Source: Rhynchosporium graminicola
Taxonomy: Eukaryota; Ascomycota; Leotiomycetes; Helotiales; Ploettnerulaceae
Assembly: GCA_900074885.1 (NCBI GenBank)
Contig: FJUW01000080.1
Coordinates: 62,001 to 126,000 of the forward strand
Direction: 5' to 3'
DNA: 64,000 nucleotides
Below the pieces are notes generated by a model. The model did no database searches. It worked only from the letters and a program-made list of their open reading frames with translations, and was not told where the DNA came from. Both the position numbers and the translations under genes were made by a program. Positions 9,798-21,718 of this stretch are shown one piece after another (the stretch's first letter is position 1; every line of letters begins with the position of its first letter).

Positions 9798-10873
9798 ATG
9801 TCGAATCCTCGGAAAGCCGTCGTGGTCGGCATAAGTGGATGCTCTTCTAGTGGGAAGACTACACTGGCGCGGCTGCTACGAGATATCTTTCCAAATAGCT
9901 TCATTCTCCATGAAGATGATTTCTATCGTCCTGAGACAGAGTACGTTTGAAGTCTTTCGATTGGTCCTGCTCAGATACGCAAATATTGTCTTTCTCCTAT
10001 CGTATCGAGCTATGTATTTTGCAAGGAATCACATGGCTGTACCTACCAACCAATCCGTTTAAACACGTGACCATGATTCAGATTCATTTTTCCCACTTTA
10101 CAGACATTCTCGATTCCTTAGCTGACAATCTCTTTAGACTGCCTATTAAGCACGGTCTCTTGGACTGGGATTGCGTCGAATCACTGTCGATCCCCGATAT
10201 GGTCAAATCCCTGGAGCACATCCACTCCGAGGGTACTTTTCCAGTCAGTTCCCGCAATCTAAGCCATCGTAGCGAGCACGGGATTCCCCATCCCCAAAGA
10301 AGACCACATCAAACACATGATATACTCACCACATCGCAGCCAACCCTCGATTCAAAAGAAGACCAGAACTCCATTGGCAGATGCCCTGTCTCAGACACCA
10401 CGATAGCAGATCTCAAAGCCCGCGTCAAGACTTGGACCGAAATTGGAAATCCTGGGTATGGAATTCTGACAGATGCCGAAAACGCAGTTCGCCTTTGCGT
10501 CTTTGATGGCTTCTTACTGTACTCAAAAGCCTTAGCGCCGATCCAGCCACAGATGGACATTAAGCTGTTTTTGCGTGTCAGCTATGCAAAAGCCAAGGCA
10601 AGACGTGAAGCTAGGAGTGGATATGTGACTCTTGAAGGCTTCTGGGAGGATCCACCGGGGTATGTGGATAAGATAGTCTGGCCCAATTATGTGGAGGATC
10701 ATGAGTGGATGTTTGAGGATGGGAATGTGGAGGGGAAGCTGAAAAAAGAAGTGATGGATGAGATGGGAATCTTGAGTCAGGAGGGCGAGGTGGACAGAGA
10801 TATGGAGACTACGCTGAAGTGGGCGGTGGAAATCCTGCTGAAAAGGCTGCCTATCGCTATCAGAAGTACGTAA
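9798..10873 (+). CDS. NRK1: Nicotinamide riboside kinase (NRK1 family)
   Basis: Phosphorylates nicotinamide riboside to NMN in NAD+ salvage; cytosolic. The N-terminus has the P-loop GISGCSSSGKTT (residues 11-22), followed by ILHEDDFYRPETE. After the first intron comes LPIKHGLLDWDC, the segment expected of the family (HEDDFY...DWD). Later VCVFDGFLLY-type and ARREARSGYVT segments match the NRK nucleoside-binding and LID regions. Intron 1 is 9941-10137; its removal joins GA|A to restore E-L-P. A second intron is likely at 10244-10339 (96 nt, GTCAGT...GCAG), which is in frame; removing it gives 260 aa, close to the usual size, while retention inserts 32 residues with no family resemblance. ATG 9798 sits directly before the P-loop. 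Identification is strong; the second intron is an inference. Confidence 0.9.
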
Positions 10874-11536
10874 ACAAGTCTCTCACGGAGGTTGTGGCTG
10901 GTTCTTGAGATCAGGAGCTCGATGAATGCATATCAATTGTTAATTGTTTTTAATAGCATTGTAAAATCGCTTCTAAGACTGCTCATAGATAATGAAGTAT
11001 TTGTCACATAGATATGAGGCTAAATTTTATGGTCCAACACCCTCAATTTCATAAGTTAAATGAGTTTGGGAAGCTCAGCACCCGATTCAAGGTGGAAGCT
11101 TGAAGGCTTAGTGACCTTCTGCGGTCGTGGTCGCTACCAAGTCAAAATTGCGAAGACAATGCTTTGTGTGTGCCTTCAAAGAATGACATTGTATTCCGTT
11201 TCATTGCTAACAGCTAATTCTTACTTCAACAACAATAACATGAAGCCAACAAAGACAACGTTATGCTCTTTCGGACTTTGACATTGGTGTCTTCAACTCT
11301 TTATTGAACAGCTTTGTACCTGGATCGATGAACTGTTCCCTGAATAGGATCAGAGTATTTTTTCGGAGCAGTCTTTACTTCAAATATACAAATAAATTGT
11401 ACTGAACTCCAAAGTAAGTTTTTCTCTGCAGTCCGCTTGAATCCTGTGCCAATCCTAGTCATTACTTGCATACTCTCCCGAGATTTTTGTCAGCGATACT
11501 CTAGTATTTAAACCCAGAGCCATCACACACGACATT
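10874..11536. other. Intergenic with promoter of the coiled-coil gene
   Basis: AT-rich spacer. A TATTTAAA-type box near 11504-11511 lies about 30 bp before the downstream ATG. A 73-codon frame at 11060-11281 has no support. Confidence 0.5.
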
Positions 11537-12331
11537 ATGACGATCTTATCCTCAAAATCAATCACCGATCCAGGAAGAGCCTCCTGCGAAGAGGTGTCAT
11601 CCTTCAACGGCTTTTATAGGCCAGTGCCGCCGTGCTACCTCTCCTGGTGTCCCCACGACTGTATGCCTGGTCAGCTCTGCCCAGCGCGCCTTACGGAACT
11701 GACCAAGTCCCAGATGGATCTTCAGTGCGAACTCGATTTTCATAATGGCCAGCAGTCTCAGGCTCATGCCAATCTTGAGAAATATGTCCACGAGGTGGAA
11801 GTCAATCTCCATCTCCAGTTAAAGGAGCACCAGGCTCAACAATCCATGGCTTACGAAGCCTACAGAGAAAAGGAGCAAAGCTTGACGATACAGAGGATCA
11901 CCTGCACCTCGTACCTTGGGACTCTAGAGGTCTCACTGCAGCAACAACGGGCGATTCACGCGTCTCCGGAGGTCATCACAGGCTTCCAGGACAAAATCCA
12001 GAAAGAACCAGATCGCAAGATTCGGCTGAAAGAGCAAGAGCAGAGCTTGATCGTCAGTCGAGTCGGTGCCCTCGAAGCTGAAGACGTGGCTTGGAAAAAA
12101 CTGTACGAACAGGCTGCTCAACTGACGCGTGTGCTGGTGCGGGACGCAACTTTGAAATACGAACGTGAGATCACGCCGATGAGACGGCGTGCTCTCGAAA
12201 TCCAACGAGAACTTGAGATCCTCAAATCAAGGATCAATGACGAGTATCTGTGGTTCGAGGAGTCCGACGTCAACAATCGTGCCCAACATCGTGCCCGTCG
12301 TGAGGAGCAGGGCTTTCGAGTCGAGAAGTAA
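11537..12331 (+). CDS. Hypothetical coiled-coil protein
   Basis: A single open frame of 264 aa from an ATG placed after a TATTTAAA box. The first ~50 residues are Cys/Pro-containing (PPCYLSWCPHDCMPGQLC), which could be a small metal-binding or disulphide patch. From about residue 55 to 250 the protein is rich in Gln, Glu, Lys and Leu with heptad-like spacing, predicting long coiled coils. No signal peptide or membrane segment. No family recognised, probably lineage-specific. A GTGAGT donor-like site just after the stop (12389) leaves open a longer or alternatively spliced form. Confidence 0.65.
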   Translation: MTILSSKSITDPGRASCEEVSSFNGFYRPVPPCYLSWCPHDCMPGQLCPARLTELTKSQMDLQCELDFHNGQQSQAHANLEKYVHEVEVNLHLQLKEHQAQQSMAYEAYREKEQSLTIQRITCTSYLGTLEVSLQQQRAIHASPEVITGFQDKIQKEPDRKIRLKEQEQSLIVSRVGALEAEDVAWKKLYEQAAQLTRVLVRDATLKYEREITPMRRRALEIQRELEILKSRINDEYLWFEESDVNNRAQHRARREEQGFRVEK

Positions 12332-14712
12332 GGAGGCCGAGGCGGAGACAAGAGCTCCCTGGCCGCGGGGTCTACATTCACTGAGATGGTGAGTAACTTC
12401 TTCATTTCCCCCTGTCTCTCCGATCATGGGCTTGTTTTGCTTGGATTGCGTAGTCGTTTCTGAACTTATTCCTCACGCGCGTACCCTAGGGGAAAATAGG
12501 ATTCCCACCGAACAAATGACTGTTTCTGTTTTGACTTTAAAATGAAATTTCCTCTGCCATAAAAACATTTTCTTCTGATCTCCATCCACTGTGACATTCA
12601 TTAACTAAAACCCTTCTTGCGATATTCCAAATGACGCCCTGATAATATCTTCTCAGCCAATGTCAGAGTGCATTTTCAAAAATTCAGCACCCTCTTCATT
12701 GGTCTTGCACGCATGAAATCCGTTGGAAGCTGCTTCCCTGATTGAGAATGCCGCCAGCGGACCATAGCCCCTTCTAGTATCAAGACCCAATGAATTGAGA
12801 TTAAATTACTTACCCCACACAGTATAGATTATGCGGTGAAATGCTTAATGGCCTTGAGTATTGCGTAGGTATGTGTGGCTACCTTACGGTTCGCGACTTT
12901 CGCCAAATGATCAAAACATTCGCCTAAATTTGATAAGTCCCACCAGGCTACCTGACTAGGACAATGAAAATATGCCGTTTAGACAGCCAAAAGTCCATCA
13001 GATTTTGACGAGCCATGGCAGTTGATTTATCCAAGCATTGAAACTCAACTTCAAATTTCCTCACAAGAATGCCGGGCGGTGATTCGTTCCTTACATAGAT
13101 AGATGTGGACTTCTGTCTCTGCTTCCGCTGTTGTGCTTCCTTCTACTGCCAGCTTGTTCGATGTAGAGCAATCAAAGCGAACGAAAATTCATATTCATGC
13201 ATCATGAGCTGATCAGGAAGGCAGTCGCACTTAACTAAGGCTATTGAGACGTCTGATAGAACAAAATACATCTCAAAATCCCCCGCGTTTTCGACCCTAG
13301 CAATGCTACTTTCTCGAGACTTTAATCCTTTGCAAAGAGATGAACAACTCATCTAGTGCGCATGCCCTAGTGACAAATGAGAGACATGGGGCACAACCAA
13401 ATTCAACAGCCTTCCAACTTCGGCGCTAAAAGTCCACTTGCGGAAAAATTTCAAGGTACAGCTAGAGGTACGTACCCATGCTTATTATATGGTCGAGTGG
13501 AAGGGAGACTCGCTTTATAACGCCATGGACAAGTCGGAGTGCTTTTATGATGGCTCTGAACCTAGCACTAAAAGGCCTATGGCTACCGCCAGTAAGTGCA
13601 AGATTTTGAAGGCTGTCAAGTAGAGTACAAAAGGATAGGAGTTCTGATTTCTTGCGTGGTGTGACATGTTGGCTATATTGCCGCAGAGCTGAAGGCACTT
13701 CCTGGTATGTACAGTATGGCGGATTGAGGATATCAAATCCTCGTGCGGTTTACATTCTTTTGTGGTTTCATATTCTTCTTTTGTTCGTTGTTGTTCGTAC
13801 GTACATGCGTTGCACAGGATCTTCCACGAGAAAGTTCTCGAGTCATTTGTCTTTCGTGTCGAGCCTAACGATTCTCGCCTATGGAATTTCCATTACACAG
13901 CTCAATCCATGCAGAAGCGAGTGCTTTCGCTCAAATTGACACTGACAGGCCCATAGTTTTGAGATGAGTTTAAGCTATCAAAAGATCCAGCATACTTCAT
14001 GTCACACATGCAGTATACAAAAGAAAGGTCAAGTGATGCTGAATTGTGGACTTCCTCACGAGATTCTCACTGAATTGTAAGTCTTGAGTAACTTTACCAC
14101 AATTTTGAAAGTCCTCCCAACGGACAAGTACAGAAGAAAAGTTCAATACGGACCATTGTGAAGTGAGCAGGCACTCTTCTACCCTTTTTGGGATTAGGCA
14201 AAGCACATTCACGGCATTCGCCCAATATTCTTATCAAGCTGGCATTGAACGTTGAAGAAGCTACGTCTGTCTATCTCCATTGAGGAAAAGGCTTTGAGCT
14301 GTTGAATACGTTGACCTTTATATCACTTGATACATTTTGATTGGTGGCCAGTGGTGCGTGAGAACTGGCGTTTGCGTGATTCTTCAGAATGTGGATGCAG
14401 CAAACATGCATGTTACCTTTCAAAGCTTGGGCGACAGCAAACACTTCTGTACACTGCTCCCGAGCAGAAGAGGTATCCAAAAGAAAGGCCTGCAGAGATC
14501 CTATCTCGAGAAGTGAAAGAGAAGCATGTTGTAAGTTGAGGAGTACAAAGTCTCTTTCTACCTCACCCCTCAAAACCCGGAGCTTACTTCTCGTCTCACA
14601 TACGCCATGATCGCCAGACCAAAGATAGTGCTCTTGCTGTCCATCCTTTGAAAATCTCCATCCACCTTGATGATCAGGGAAAAGGCTGCTGTAGCCTTAG
14701 AGCCATGGAGAC
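12332..14712. other. Long intergenic stretch (~2.4 kb)
   Basis: Only open frames below 100 codons, overlapping on both strands, with no coherent splice structure. No repeat or RNA gene recognised. Confidence 0.5.
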
Positions 14713-14720
14713 TATAAAAG
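14713..14720 (+). promoter_or_regulatory. TATA box (TATAAAAG)
   Basis: A consensus TATAAAAG about 100 bp upstream of the ATG at 14819. It lies inside the open frame if an upstream ATG were used, which is why the downstream ATG is preferred for the next gene. Confidence 0.6.
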
Positions 14721-14818
14721 CCCCCACTTCCACCCCATCGAGGAATTTCTCTTATCCCAATCACCAAAAGCCCGCATCGAGCAAGCTCCACTGGGCGAGA
14801 ACTGTTTCCCTCCCAATC

Positions 14819-15610
14819 ATGAACCACCAAAACTCTCCCCGCGAAAACTCTCCACGCGAAGAGCTACCACCACCACCACTCCAAAACCCCAAGCGTCGAC
14901 CTACCACATCCAAACATCGCGCATCAAAGTCGCACAAGAATTCCAAGACCTCGCCTGCTCGCGCCAAAGCACTTCCCTGTCGAGATTCCTCGTCCTCGTC
15001 CTCGTCTTCCGGTGCTCATTGGGTCGACAAACAGATCAGCCTTCGCAGAGTATCAGACTCCATCATGTCTGGCGTCCGTTCAGTCAGTGGTAGCGTTCGA
15101 TCATTGAGTCGTCGTTTGATCACTCCACCTGTGGAGAGACGCATTATTTCGGCAGGTCAACCTCCTCCATCAAGAGAACCTCCTCTCCCAGCTCCGTACT
15201 CAGATCTCGATCATGGACTCAATATCCGCGCTCCCAATTTCGCGATTCGGAATCAAATGACCCCTGTCCTCGTCGAGTACATGACGCACCGCAACGGACC
15301 CGCACAGAGAAGATCACATAAGCAAAGCTCTGGTGGAGTCGTGTACCTATCGACCGACCCGCTGGTTACTTTGGAGAGCTTCGTGGATGGAGCCAGATCT
15401 GTTGCGTTTGGTGAGGAGGGCCTGTATGATGTCGATATCGGAGCGAGGGATGAGTTTGCGGATCTTTGGGCTTGTTGGAATCAGGGATCGCCGGAGGATC
15501 GTGTTGATAGTCGTGTGATTGGGGACGAGGAGTTCAAGCGTGTTGTGGAGTTGATGGCTGCTAGGGGTTGGAAAGATAAGTTCTTGATGTGCTATCGCTC
15601 GACGCGCTGA
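14819..15610 (+). CDS. Hypothetical Ser/Pro-rich protein with conserved-looking C-terminus
   Basis: Intronless frame of 263 aa from ATG 14819 (MNHQNSPRENSP). The frame stays open upstream to 14648, but the TATA box at 14713 argues for the downstream start. Residues 1-100 are low-complexity, with a PPPP run, Arg/Lys/Ser-rich tracts and a SSSSSSSS run (TCCTCG repeats), so probably disordered. Residues ~180-263 look globular (VVYLSTDPLVTLESFVDG ... FLMCYRSTR). No signal peptide or membrane helix. Family not recognised; likely a fungal lineage protein. Confidence 0.65.
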   Translation: MNHQNSPRENSPREELPPPPLQNPKRRPTTSKHRASKSHKNSKTSPARAKALPCRDSSSSSSSSGAHWVDKQISLRRVSDSIMSGVRSVSGSVRSLSRRLITPPVERRIISAGQPPPSREPPLPAPYSDLDHGLNIRAPNFAIRNQMTPVLVEYMTHRNGPAQRRSHKQSSGGVVYLSTDPLVTLESFVDGARSVAFGEEGLYDVDIGARDEFADLWACWNQGSPEDRVDSRVIGDEEFKRVVELMAARGWKDKFLMCYRSTR

Positions 15611-16000
15611 GCTTGAGAGAAGGGTGGTGGCGACATGGAGGATATGTTTGCATTTGGTTGGTGTGTTATCGAATTTCATCTTCGAGCCTCTCCGAGGTGG
15701 TTCGTCATCAGGAAATATGTAGAGGACGACAGCCAAGGTATTTGTTTCTTCTCGCTTAGACTGCAGACATTTCCTTGGCTTGTTGACCTACCAGAATTAT
15801 GAAGTTGGCATCTCACACCTCAAATTGACACTAACAAGTTCGGGATTGGATAAGCCAAAGCTGGCATTCGATTTTGATAGTTCGGTTCATGGAGTGAGAA
15901 GATAACTTCAAGTATAAACAAACCCAGGCGCGCAAGAACGACAAAGCAACATTGATTAATGATTCAAAAGCTCATAGATACATCTTATTAATTTCGCAAT
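15611..16000. other. Intergenic between convergent genes
   Basis: 3' flanks of two genes pointing at each other. Nothing specific seen. Confidence 0.5.
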
Positions 16001-17337
16001 TCAATGCTTACCTGTGAATAGCTTCGCGAGAGACACCTGATTCCAACCCGGTTGATTTTCCTTCCCATCCTTTCCTGCTGCAAGCCACTCCTCATAACTC
16101 TTCATCTTATACGCTTCCAAAGCCAACTCTCGCTCCGCTACGGATGAGGGATACTGGCCTGATGTGCGAGCATGATGACTACCTTTAATATCCTCCATTC
16201 TGTTGATTGCGTCAATTGATTTTCATGAAATCCTTCAAACTCATGCATCTTGAACAGGAGAGAGAATAGGAGTGCTCAACTTACAGCTCCTGTGTAGCCT
16301 TATTGAACTTCAATAGTAGCTTGCCAAATACCCACGGAATGGAGGGCATTGGTTTGCCTTTAGCTCGCTGATACGATGCGTACATCTGATCCATCGTAAC
16401 AAACTCCGCAATCACTAAAAGGAATTTCGACCGGTATTTCTCGTGGTCCTAAGCTCGTCAATGCTATACACTATCTCCCAAATTCTGCTTTAGCTAGGCG
16501 AATGGATCCTTACTCTGAACACAGATGCTGCTACATTACCAATATCTTCGGTCGCCTATGAGCAGTTAGCTCACCTTTTCTGTTCATCAGAGTACGTCTG
16601 TACTTACGATAAGTCCAACTGTTGTGTCAGCATCGAGACCACTCTTCAGCACCGATGCAGTAATCCTTCCAATAAAGCCGCCAAAATTCTCCACGAAGAA
16701 TCCCGGTCTCAAAATCCTGCAATCACGTCTCGTCAGCCTCCACCAGCCTTTGTCCTCCCCTCTCCTCTCCTCACTCTCCCTTGACTTCCAAAACAGCACA
16801 GAGACGTCGGAAGCAAGGTACGTACGTCCACTTCAACCCTCTCTCCCCAAGCTCTACACAATATCTCTCCACATTTCTCTTCGCCAGTCTTGAAAGCGTA
16901 AGTCGATCCTCATACTCCGGCCCCGACCGTCCGGCACTTGAGTACACAAAACATCCAACATTGAATTCAAGCGCGATATCAGCAAGCATTTTCCCTTGTC
17001 GTTCCTCCCCGTCTGCTTCCGCGCCTAGACCCGGAAACGCTAGGACAGCGAAGACACCCCAGATACCACCATCTCCTTTGGCGTCATTGAAGAGTTTCCG
17101 GATAGAGTCGGGTTGGTCTAAGTTGCCTTCGACGACTGTAAGGTTTTGTGAGGATGATGATAAATGTTGAGCGGCTGGAGATGTGATATTGCGCGTTAGT
17201 GCGTAGATGTGGTACATGTGTTGCTCTGCTTGTATCTCTCCTACTGAGCTTGAAGTTTCGGTGGTTGGGAGTAGGGCTTTGATTAGTGCAAGGCCTTGCT
17301 TGCCTGTCGCACCTGTCACCAGAATATTTCGACGCAT
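16001..17337 (-). CDS. NmrA-like family NAD(P)-binding protein
   Basis: Five exons on the minus strand: 17337-16826, 16716-16608, 16555-16514, 16448-16285, 16199-16001. Phases close to 341 aa. The N-terminus is a Rossmann start, ILVTGATGKQG (residues 5-15), followed by a Thr-Arg after strand 2 (ALTRN), VVEGNLDQPDSIRKLF and FVYSSAGRSG, all hallmarks of the NmrA/HSCARG atypical SDR group. Splicing of intron 1 creates the typical LKWTILRPGFFVENFGG segment. Such proteins bind NAD(P) without a classical Tyr-x3-Lys site and act as redox sensors or regulators; a specific partner cannot be told here. The fourth exon continues with the family's C-terminal fold. The short exons and four introns are consistent with RNA-level genes, not retrocopies. 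Confident family call, function open. Confidence 0.9.
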
Positions 17338-17959
17338 AATGGTTGTTTACTACCGAGTTTTTAAATCATGGATGCGTGCTTGATCAGGTTTGTAAGAATA
17401 TGTTCACTAATCTGACCTCGTTGCGTAACACGGAGTTTCACCACAAACTCTATATATTGGGGAAACACGTGAGCATGGGATTGTAAGTATTTAGAAAGCT
17501 GAGGTCAGGGTCGCTTACCTATAGTAGATTCCCGTATCCTTGCAAGTTGCGCTGAAATTTGTCATGATCAATCACCTTTAAGGATAGTTCGGCAACTATG
17601 ATGACATCCGGGAGGCCTAAACAAAAACCCTTGTTTTGCTATCCCCGAAAATGTTGCTGATCGGTCCATACACATCTCGCGACTCTATTGTACACATATT
17701 CACTAATCAACAATACGTTTCTCAGGGCCAGAAGATATTCGTCCCTGGCGAAGTGCATGTGTCCCCATGAACTGCCACCTGTTAAAGTCATCACGTGACT
17801 TCAAAGCATTACCCCCCTTAATGTCCTGTAATATCTTCACGTTGGAGGACATTTCGAGAAGTAGTACAGTAAGGCCAGATAGTTATTTGATGACTTCATT
17901 AAGCTAGACAGGCCCTCGCTTAACCATTTGCACAGCCTCGTAAATCCGTGGTTTGCATC
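17338..17959. other. Intergenic, tandem minus-strand genes
   Basis: Promoter side of the NmrA-like gene and 3' side of the aldo/keto reductase. No clear box or repeat seen. Confidence 0.4.
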
Positions 17960-19328
17960 TTACTTTTGCAGCGCGGCATGGCTGTTCCAGTTGTCGATAG
18001 GCGCATCTTTCTCAATGCGTTTCCACAGAGAAGTTGCTCTGTCCGCGATCTTGTCATCCAGTGGTCCCTGCTCAATGTAGGAGCAGGTTTCCTCAACTTG
18101 GCTAGGCCTACTAGCACCAACGATGATAGCATCTCCGTTTGAAGCCTTCAATGCGCTGTGATATGCAATCCATCGATAGGCTAATGATGCCTTTGGGATA
18201 CCAGCGTCTTTGGCGATGACCTCCCACTCGTCTAGGGCATCAAGCAAACTGTCTTTCGTATACATATTAATATACATATCTCCAATTGGCCCATCCTTTG
18301 CCCAACGTCCTCCTACAGTCTGGTCCCGGAGAGATTTGGAGTCCTTCACCAAGAAGCCACCAGCGATAGGGGAGTATGCATAGAAGCTCATCTTGAGCTT
18401 ATGAAGGACAGGGAAGAGATCACTTTCGATGTGGCGAGAGACAGCGTTGTAATTGCCTTGGAAGACGGAAGGTAGGACCGATTTGGCGGCGGCTTGGATA
18501 TCGTAGATCTTTTGTACGTCGGCAGGTCTGAAGTTGGACAGTCCGAACTATCCCATATGTCAGCGTATATTCCTAAGTAATTGCACAAAGTTTCCTCACT
18601 CTCTTAAATTTCCCGGCAGAGTATGCCTCTTGGATACCAGCGAGTGTCTCTTCAATGGGCGTGCTTGGGTCGGGAGAATGGAGGTAGAAGACTGTGGAGG
18701 AAGTTGGAGTCAGCATTGCCTGACTAGGAAAATCTTGAGAGTGGAAATAGGAAGTAAGAGGAGAAACATCGACTCAGGAGGAGATCAGGGGCCGCCATCA
18801 TCCTCAGTCACGCTCGGACGGGAAGAAACAACTCGGAAAACACCCACTGTCAACCTGCTCGACTTGGAGCTCTTTGAAACTCTCATCGATCGATTCAAGA
18901 ACGCTCTGCTTGCTCATTGACCCAGGAGAGAAACCACGAGCTTTTGTGGAGATGGTGAATCGCTTTGGCACTCCGGCCTTTTGCAGGACACCTTCACTAA
19001 GACCCTGTAAATCATTAGAGATTTATCATAAGCAAAGTCATCAACCATTCATATGGCTTCGTAGTATTGCTCTAGTAATGCCCCGTAATGGTTTCCTGAC
19101 TTGAAACCCTAAAATCAGGACATTCGTAAGGTAACACTCAAAGTCATATTGTTTTCTGGTGACTTTACCCAAGTAAATGGGAAATCTGGGCCGACTCACA
19201 TAGAGTCTGGCTGTATCAATCTGCTTGACATTGTGCTTGTCGAGGATATCAAGGATTTCTGTGAACTGCTCAGTACTGAAGTTAGCGACGCCAGCGGCGC
19301 CGAAGACTACTGCTGGAGCTTGAGACAT
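17960..19328 (-). CDS. Aldo/keto reductase, AKR7 (aflatoxin aldehyde reductase)-like
   Basis: Four exons on the minus strand: 19328-19200, 19004-18848, 18691-18600, 18547-17960. Phases close to 321 aa. Splicing joins IDTARLY to GLSEGVLQKAG and restores VDIFYLHSPDPSTPIEETL, both canonical for AKR7/yakc-type enzymes. The catalytic tetrad is visible: Asp38 and Tyr43 in IDTARLY, Lys in STKARG, His in YLHSPD. The C-terminal half has GLSNF, QGNYNAVSR, AYSPIAGGFL and the cofactor-contact IIVGASRPSQVEE. It is a cytosolic NADPH-dependent reductase of aldehydes or ketones; the substrate is unknown. Donor choice for intron 2 (GTGGGT) is set by frame continuity. A hexanucleotide repeat sits in its 5' leader. 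Confidence 0.92.
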
Positions 19329-19383
19329 TTTGATTGCTGCTTGGCGTGTAGGAAGAAATGGTTGACCAAGAATGCAGTATAGC

Positions 19384-19436
19384 TGGAGATGGAGATGGCG
19401 ATGGCGATGGCGATGGGCGATGGCGATGGCGATGGA
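19384..19436. repeat. Hexanucleotide microsatellite (GGCGAT)n, imperfect
   Basis: About eight GGCGAT/GGAGAT units, one interrupted by an extra G, starting some 55 bp upstream of the aldo/keto reductase ATG (19328, minus strand). On the transcribed strand it reads as ATCGCC repeats. Length-variable by nature and well placed to affect leader or promoter function. Confidence 0.8.
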
Positions 19437-19440
19437 GCGG

Positions 19441-20068
19441 GAAAGGCACGATACTTATACTTTCAACGCACTAACTCGTGAGGTACCTACCTGCCTACCT
19501 GCCTACCCACTTCGACAGATGTCGTGCCTTCAGTTTCCTTCCTTCTCTGCAGGTTGGAGCAACCAACCCCGCAACAGGACGAGATTGTCCAACATAACAA
19601 CAGGATTACCACAAGCTGGCCTGATTGATGTCACTCATAGACAGACGCCCCATATGTAGAGCCCCGTTTTCCTCTTGACTGTATCTTTCTTTTTGTTTTT
19701 GATGTGTAAGAAACCTGGAACCCTGTGTATGGCATCACGACAAGTTCCACTGACACAATCATCTACAAAAGTACCCCGCCTTCAGCTGTGCGATCCCGAT
19801 CCTTGTCCACATCGCATCGGCCCGTACGGAGAGCAATGATCATTCATCGGACCTGCTTGGTAAGCCGAGGACTGGGGGGTTATCTCTTGCTGGACTCCGA
19901 GGCATGACTTTGAATGCCTTTGCCGACTTGCTGGTGCATGTCGATTAGGAGTACCTACAACTGTTATTTATCAGTGCTACAACAATCAGATCTCCGCTTG
20001 TTGTGGGAGGAGATGTTGAATCCACGAGAAAGACTTATTCCTATCTAGGTACCGAGGCATAAAAAAGC
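19441..20068. other. Intergenic
   Basis: Contains a short CTACCTGC tandem run near 19490-19510 and no convincing gene. Confidence 0.4.
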
Positions 20069-20074
20069 TTCGCG

Positions 20075-20178
20075 TATGGCGCTCGTTAACGATAATATGT
20101 CTCAACTGCGCTAAGATCGGAAAATACCCACTCACGTGAATGAAAATCAAACTACATAATTCTTTAAATATATAATAG
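20075..20178 (+). repeat. Left terminal inverted repeat of the DNA element
   Basis: Pairs with 31188-31288. It contains the palindrome CGTTAACG near the end and CACTCACGTGAATGAAAATC further in, both matched on the right. The retroelement inserted at its inner edge. Confidence 0.8.
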
Positions 20179-20182
20179 TAAT

Positions 20183-20451
20183 TGTGACGACAGCTCATCT
20201 GAATATCACATGAGGAGAAGGATAGATACCGGGGCCCAAGTTCCTAGGTATCCCGATATAACTAGTATCCGACTCGGTATAGTATCGGACTAGTACCGGT
20301 ATATATATATAAAGTGCCTTATACTCTATCTCTCTTCTTCTCCTTTCCTTATCTTTTTATTTCCTTAGTAATAGACTATATAAGATCGCTTTTAGCTTCC
20401 TTACTTATTTTATCCTTACTCGTATATCGCTTTAAATCTTAAATTATTATA
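20183..20451 (+). repeat. 5' LTR of the outer Gypsy copy
   Basis: Starts TGTGACGACAGCTCATC and ends in ...TTATTATA, aligning throughout with 30461-30728. Differences are mostly C/T or G/A, and this copy carries more T/A than the 3' LTR, especially in its last 60 bp. Confidence 0.85.
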
Positions 20452-21718
20452 TTAAATAAAAAGATTAAGATAGCCGGAGATAGCCTAATATAATATCTTA
20501 TCTACTAAGTTAGTTATTCGATAACTACTCTTATATAGCTAAGATTCTAGAGATCTCTAAGATAGCTATAAATCAGAGTTTAATTTAGCTTATTATAAAT
20601 AGTATAATAGAGGAGGTCTTCGCTAACACTCCTTTAATAACTCTCTTAATATAAAGGAACTATAGATAGATTTTAAAGAAAGTATAATAAATACCCCAGA
20701 ACTTTAACTTTTATATATTACCGCTGAAATAGCCCTAATATACCCCTTTTTAAGCTATTATTATAGCTCCTAACTAATAAACTAGAGACTTTTCCGGTTC
20801 TAGGGGAACTCGACACGATCTCTCCCGCTCTACCTCCGAACCTAATCTATTATACTTTTCTTTACTTTAAATATCTCTTATACTAGAGAATATTAATACC
20901 TTATTAAGGAAGTACTAACTAAGAAGGAAAGGAAAATAAAAGCGAAATTCACTAGGAGTATAATCGCTAAGTACTTCTACTTCTATAGATAACTCGAATC
21001 TGATCTATTCTCTCTTATAATAATTAGTAGACTAAGAGGAAAAGAATAACTCTTTAGAAGACATTATAAATAAACTAATCTCTATATAAGATAGGTTCCT
21101 CGCAGGGGTCCCTCGCTTATCTTCGACTCTCTTACTAGAGCTAGTACTATAATCTCTACGTATTCCGGAGTTTAATAAGCTAATAAACTCTATTCTAATA
21201 TATAGCACTAAGAGAGAGGATATTATTCCTAACAAACTATTACTCTCTCTTAGCGCCGAATTAGTAGAGTTACGCCTTAAGAAGTCTTATCTTACTAAGA
21301 AGATCTTACCTTTAGATAATAGATCAGATCCTACTTTCCTTTAATAGAGAGTATTAATATAAGACTAGCTAGTTATAAACGCTAACTATTATCCTACGGA
21401 CCTCTCCTAGCGCGTTCTCGTATAAGGACTAGTTACTAGATTAGCTAAAGAGTATCTTACGCTTTAATAGTATAATACTATACTAATAAGTTTAAGATTA
21501 GTAATAAAATAATCTCCTTATTAGAGAAGAACTTTCTTACTAGTTTAGAAGAAGATAACTATTATAATACTTTTTATTACTTAGAAATATAATAACTTAG
21601 CTATACCCGCGAGACTTTCGCTAAGTTTTATAATCGATTCTAAAGCGCTACTATCTAAAGTAAAGTTAAAAAAAAAGAGTAGTTCTTCTATATATAAGAT
21701 AAGATTATACTATCTTTA
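20452..21718 (+). pseudogene. gag-like remnant of the outer Gypsy copy
   Basis: No long open frame, but read through stops it gives Gag-like text such as NRSDPTFL, NANYYPTDLS and a charged tail (about 21320-21700). Position after the 5' LTR fits gag. The expected primer-binding site right after 20451 is not recognisable, presumably mutated. Confidence 0.5.

Noticed and set aside
9941..10137. Continuous reading from 9947 giving a 308-aa NRK protein
   Set aside because: It does not start at ATG near the P-loop and would separate the P-loop from the rest. A 197-nt intron joins the two parts in phase.
16001..19328. NmrA-like and AKR genes as part of a secondary-metabolite cluster
   Set aside because: No synthase, P450, transporter or regulator lies near; LYS2 has adenylation and carrier domains but is primary lysine metabolism.
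20569..21235. Short open frames inside the Gypsy region as genes
   Set aside because: They are chance survivors in stop-rich RIP DNA with no domain support.
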